NCBI RefSeq assembly: GCF_001078375.1
Contig: NZ_BBXI01000021.1
Coordinates: 124,001-188,000, forward strand
DNA from: Veillonella tobetsuensis
Lineage (GTDB): Bacteria > Bacillota > Negativicutes > Veillonellales > Veillonellaceae
Length of the DNA: 64,000 nt
Direction: 5' to 3'
The position numbers and the translations under genes are program-made. Position 1 is the stretch's first letter. The number at the start of each line of letters is the position of its first letter. The notes under the pieces are model-generated. The model ran no database searches and had not been told where the DNA came from. It saw only the letters and a program-made list of their open reading frames with translations. Positions 60,926 through 64,000 of this stretch are shown in pieces.

Positions 60926-61513
60926 CTATAATAAATAAGGGAGTAAATTATATTTTTTGACATCCATCAACACATTACTATTCCCATGCCGATTATGTTG
61001 GTATCGAATCAATACAACCTGATTCGTATATTTATTGAATACAAAAGATAAACCTTCGTTGTGATACCCTACGTATTCACCCACATAGTACCCAGTATAT
61101 TTATCATATCCATGATAGATATCTCCATATGGTTCTGCCGGTCGTCCCCATTCAGTATCCTCAAGAAGCGGCCCATAAAGAGATTCTACTTCGCTTCGCG
61201 TCATACCTACCATAGCCCCTTTATTAGTTGCATACCCAGATTTTGTAATATATATTGTACTCGGTTGTGTACGCAAATCCCATAATGAAATAATAACCGA
61301 TTGGTCAGCAGAGATATACATATCATGATAGGAATAACGATGATCCGCTAGCCATAAGGAATAATGGTAATAGTTTAAATAAGAATACATATCCGAATTA
61401 GATTCTAAACCGGCTAAAACGCCCGCATCATCAGTTTTAGCAAACGCAGTTTGCCCCAAACAACCAATAATAAAAATAGAACTTAACAAGAGTTTTACAA
61501 GCGAGTGTTTCAC
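60926..61513 (-). CDS. exported protein of unknown function
   Basis: 195 residues; start is a GTG at 61513 (MKHSLVKLLLSSIFIIGCLG) with GAGGTG 6 bp upstream. Signal peptide cleaved near AFAKTD. Tyr-rich (SYLNYYHYSLWLADHRYSYH, then YGDIYHGYDKYTGYYVGEYV), with SKSGYATNKGAMVGMTRSEV, a BamE-like G.T..EV..LYG pattern. It may be a distant relative of the proteins at 14095 and 53184. Function unknown. Confidence 0.6.
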   Translation of the reverse strand: MKHSLVKLLLSSIFIIGCLGQTAFAKTDDAGVLAGLESNSDMYSYLNYYHYSLWLADHRYSYHDMYISADQSVIISLWDLRTQPSTIYITKSGYATNKGAMVGMTRSEVESLYGPLLEDTEWGRPAEPYGDIYHGYDKYTGYYVGEYVGYHNEGLSFVFNKYTNQVVLIRYQHNRHGNSNVLMDVKKYNLLPYLL

Positions 61514-61568
61514 TAGAATCACCTCTTAAAGTTTGTAACAATAAACACTATATAACAACATATTCATC

Positions 61569-62123
61569 TTAATTTGACGATATATCATCAAATTGCATAC
61601 CGTACACACGCTCATACAAGCGATTAGCCAAAAGATATCCTGCAAAGCCAAAGTCTACAGGGGCCGTTGCCATCCATTTATCTCTCGCTTCGCTTTGTGC
61701 ATCATATCGGTTTCCATCTACATGGAACACTTTAAAATCAATAATAGTAGATGAAATTCCTGAATTCTTTTGTTTAGACAACCATAGATCTTTATACGAT
61801 GCTAATTGATGGGCATCCAATTTCTTAATTAAATTGGCAAAGGACTGCTTTGTATCAAAGGTGTAAAGAACCTGCTTTTCCTGAATCGTATCACCAGCAG
61901 GCATGAGCACATACTGTGTGATGGTAATTTGCTTTGTTCCATTCGGCCCGTTAGAGGCCTTGATAGAATCCTTATCTATATAGGTGCCATCACCATTGCC
62001 GCTTTCACCAAAGCCACGAAGCATTTCATAGTGGTTAGTATTTTGTAATTCCTGCATAGACATGCTATATGTTGGCACCACACAAGACAGTACCAATGCC
62101 ATTGTTATATATAATACTTTCAT
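61569..62123 (-). CDS. exported protein, paralog of 58580-59149
   Basis: 184 residues; start placed at the second of two ATGs (62123, MKVLYITMALVLSCVVPTYS) by alignment with the paralog, where the TGA of the upstream gene overlaps the GAGG site in the same way. Signal peptide, then MSMQELQNTNHYEMLRGFGE. See 58580 for shared motifs. Its 3' end (FDDISSN) resembles the -35 region of sRNA copy C. Confidence 0.65.
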   Translation of the reverse strand: MKVLYITMALVLSCVVPTYSMSMQELQNTNHYEMLRGFGESGNGDGTYIDKDSIKASNGPNGTKQITITQYVLMPAGDTIQEKQVLYTFDTKQSFANLIKKLDAHQLASYKDLWLSKQKNSGISSTIIDFKVFHVDGNRYDAQSEARDKWMATAPVDFGFAGYLLANRLYERVYGMQFDDISSN

Positions 62124-62131
62124 CATCTGCC

Positions 62132-62698
62132 TCATTTCACCACCACATCTTCAAAATGCATCCGATACGCTTCATAGAATAAAGTATCCGCTATATCATA
62201 ACGCCTCGTATTCGGAGCCATGCGCAAAATAGCACGCGTAGAGGCTTTCACATGAATCGGCAACGACTGACCATCAAAAGAGAATACGCCTAAGGGTTCC
62301 TCAGTTCCCGTCATACCTGCTTTCGTTTGTGCCGCATCAATAACCGTCGTCAACGAAGCACCGACTTGTTTTGCACGATATACCTGACTCGCTAACGACA
62401 AACGAGTGTCATAGGATACAATCCAGGAATCACTATAAATAACATGTTTCCGCGGTGATTGGTACGCATTGTATACCGTAGCTTTAATTTTATACATAGG
62501 TGGTGCATACTCTAACACCTCTATGGATCTCGTATCTAAATACCATGTAGTATGCTCATCTACATTAGGAACATCAGGCGTTACCTCATACATCACCTTA
62601 AACTGCGGTGACGACTTGAGTTCCTGTATCGATATCGCTTGGCTAGGTATGGTGAAAGCTAACGCTACTGCTAACATTATAAAAATATGTTTTAACAT
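62132..62698 (-). CDS. exported protein, paralog of 59158-59730 and 6358-6888
   Basis: 188 residues, ATG with GAGGAGA. Signal peptide MLKHIFIMLAVALAFTIPSQ. AISIQELKSSPQFKVMYEVT and LDTRSIEVLEYAPPMYKIKA define the family together with the proteins at 59158 and 6358. It is followed by a B-type gene, as at 59158/58580, so the A-B pair has been duplicated as a unit. Function unknown. Confidence 0.65.
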   Translation of the reverse strand: MLKHIFIMLAVALAFTIPSQAISIQELKSSPQFKVMYEVTPDVPNVDEHTTWYLDTRSIEVLEYAPPMYKIKATVYNAYQSPRKHVIYSDSWIVSYDTRLSLASQVYRAKQVGASLTTVIDAAQTKAGMTGTEEPLGVFSFDGQSLPIHVKASTRAILRMAPNTRRYDIADTLFYEAYRMHFEDVVVK

Positions 62699-62753
62699 AA
62701 GACTCTCCTCTTAGAGATTATAGTTATAAACACTATACCTCATTCATCTTAAT

Positions 62754-62782
62754 TTGACGATAAATCATAACCTTATTATAAT
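62754..62782 (+). promoter_or_regulatory. promoter of sRNA copy C
   Basis: TTGACG (62754-62759), exactly 17 bp, TATAAT (62777-62782). Confidence 0.85.
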
Positions 62783-62788
62783 ATAAGA

Positions 62789-62897
62789 AGATAGTCAGAC
62801 GAGTGGATACGTCAGGCTCATCTCTGAATTACATATACATGTAGAAATGGCCTTTCAGTTATCGAATTATAAAGGATAACGAAGGGCTATTTTTTCT
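62789..62897 (+). ncRNA. repeated small RNA, copy C
   Basis: Starts AGATAGTCAGACGAGTGG, then ACGTCAGGCTCATCTC. Terminator hairpin 62845-62893: AAUGGCCUUUCAGUUAUC pairs with GAUAACGAAGGGCUAUU and is followed by six more T, the best tail of the three copies. It overlaps the stop codon (62887-62889) of the minus-strand gene, as copy A does with its toxin gene. Confidence 0.75.
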
Positions 62898-64000
62898 TAT
62901 GTATTAAGTTTTGATGCATTGTATCTCTTAGCATCTTAGCGTTCCCAAAATCCAAATATTCCATTATATCGCGTAGTTCGATGTGATTATAGTTTGCTTT
63001 TCCATCTTCATAGGTAAGATATATATTGTATTCATACTGATTATCCTGTATCAATTGAATCATACGAGATTTTTTACCAGAATTATATTGATCCATAAGA
63101 TAAGAAGGAATCCCATTATTCCACACCACTGCAGACTGAATCGGAACCTCTTGTAATAGAAGTGATGGAGATGCATAGAGATAGTCACGTAGAACACGGT
63201 TACAATATACCAATATCGGGCTTTCAGTATCAGTAACAGGGCCTCTTTCAATAACGAATTCCATTCCATGCCCCTGATACACACGCTTATCTGAATTGGA
63301 ATGATTCGTATCATTCGATTTTAGCACCATGCCCTTTGGCACACGATACGTAATATTTCCCCATGTAATAAGATCGCTGATGCTATCCAATGTATCCAAC
63401 GATTGCATAGAAGGAATCACAATATTCGCCATTGCTGACTCTAAGTTCGTTACAACATCCGATTGACCAAACTTACTCAACGTAGCGATGTACGTATGAT
63501 TTGGCTGTTCATCGAATATAACATGGGCAAGTATCATAGGATTATTATCGTTCTTTGATAATTCTGTTATTATCCAAGTTCCTGCTCGTATACCAGGATA
63601 TATGAAAGTTCCTTTACGTCCAGCGCTACTTTCATTAAAAGCTTGTTCCGGCGTCTCTGTAGTACCAGAAAGCGAAGCCATTGCATAACGGTCTATGGCA
63701 AATGATGTAATATCCTCACGTTTTAAAGGGGTCACTATATCCTCCACAGTCCTAATCGGAGCTGTCAGTTTAGCATTATACCCCTTTTCATGTAATAAAA
63801 TGACCGTTGAATCATGGGAAAGCAAGTCCATATACCTAATATTAGCCTTCTTTAATGCATCAGCATTGGCTAGACTCATTCCAGGCTCACTTGCAACGTC
63901 GTCTATCTCTTTAAATCTGAGTTTTAGAGATTCCTTAATCTCAAAGTCAGGTACTTTACTAGTATTGCCATACCGATAATTCTGATATGCATTTCCTGGA
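62887..64000 (-). CDS. exported-type protein, paralog of 55958-57289 (5' end outside the window)
   Basis: The frame is open from the right edge to a TAG at 62887-62889; about 371 codons are visible, so the start and any signal peptide are outside. The first in-frame ATG (63879) is internal: upstream codons read QNYRYGNTSKVPDFEIKESL in the same frame. The C-terminal half aligns with the protein at 55958 (ITYRVPKGMVLKSNDTNHSN, SAVVWNNGIPSYL, DIMEYLD). Its stop lies within the sRNA copy C hairpin. Confidence 0.7.
   Translation of the reverse strand, partial: PGNAYQNYRYGNTSKVPDFEIKESLKLRFKEIDDVASEPGMSLANADALKKANIRYMDLLSHDSTVILLHEKGYNAKLTAPIRTVEDIVTPLKREDITSFAIDRYAMASLSGTTETPEQAFNESSAGRKGTFIYPGIRAGTWIITELSKNDNNPMILAHVIFDEQPNHTYIATLSKFGQSDVVTNLESAMANIVIPSMQSLDTLDSISDLITWGNITYRVPKGMVLKSNDTNHSNSDKRVYQGHGMEFVIERGPVTDTESPILVYCNRVLRDYLYASPSLLLQEVPIQSAVVWNNGIPSYLMDQYNSGKKSRMIQLIQDNQYEYNIYLTYEDGKANYNHIELRDIMEYLDFGNAKMLRDTMHQNLIHKKK

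Overview
The window looks like a chromosomal segment of Veillonella or a close relative in the Negativicutes, which are anaerobic Firmicutes with an outer membrane. The reasons are combined. A B12-dependent methylmalonyl-CoA mutase operon (mutA-mutB-meaB) and lactate genes (LarA-type lactate racemase, FAD/Fe-S D-lactate dehydrogenase) fit lactate-to-propionate fermentation. An ExbB-ExbD-TonB operon and a YadA-type trimeric autotransporter show a diderm envelope. The DNA is AT-rich with Firmicute-like AGGAGG ribosome binding sites. The genus is an inference, since no rRNA gene is present. Almost every gene is on the minus strand.

Layout: 1-6.2 kb holds a DUF438/hemerythrin/PAS protein cut by the left edge, a superoxide dismutase gene broken by one in-frame stop, a cysteine hydrolase, PgpA, YjdM, a 33-residue hydrophobic toxin-like ORF facing a small RNA, an ECF-type S component and a DUF2695 protein. 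7.0-12.6 kb is a run of eight acidic cytosolic proteins (DUF1877, SUKH-like, DUF2262 and unknowns) that resembles a polymorphic-toxin immunity island with no toxin in view. 12.7-17.6 kb holds an AAA/DUF4143 ATPase with three phased palindromes upstream, a secreted protein and a single-chain MmeI-like restriction-modification enzyme, followed by tRNA-Arg(CCT). 18.8-25.7 kb holds dinB with an ArsR regulator, purA, an MFS transporter and purB, separated by a repeat-rich intergenic region. 26-28.3 kb is the TonB system. 29.7-36.6 kb has the mut operon behind a cobalamin riboswitch, a terminator and a short leader ORF, then a HicAB module. 37.5-44.7 kb is the lactate region plus a ClC antiporter. 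44.9-53.1 kb has FucO, NagZ, a BFD-like protein, an M50 protease, a CMD protein, an OhrR-like regulator, a nitroreductase and a Spx/ArsC-like protein. 53.2-64.0 kb is a cluster of small exported and membrane proteins in several paralogous families, with a trimeric autotransporter.

The least expected structure is non-coding. (1) A roughly 105-nt small RNA occurs three times (near 4840, 54441 and 62789, all plus strand). Each copy has a TTGAC promoter, exactly 17 bp of spacer and TATAAT, then a conserved 5' segment and a conserved GU-rich terminator hairpin. One copy converges on the 33-residue toxin-like gene, as in type I toxin-antitoxin loci, and that pair is bracketed by 22-bp direct repeats. 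(2) Long stem-loops carry a shared GC-rich core and arms that differ from copy to copy yet still pair. At purB and clcA the arms extend into inverted copies of the gene's own 3' end, and at purB the left half has been tandemly amplified. (3) A third, nested palindrome occurs three times in the exported-protein cluster.

All of this comes from reading the sequence. No database search or folding program was run.
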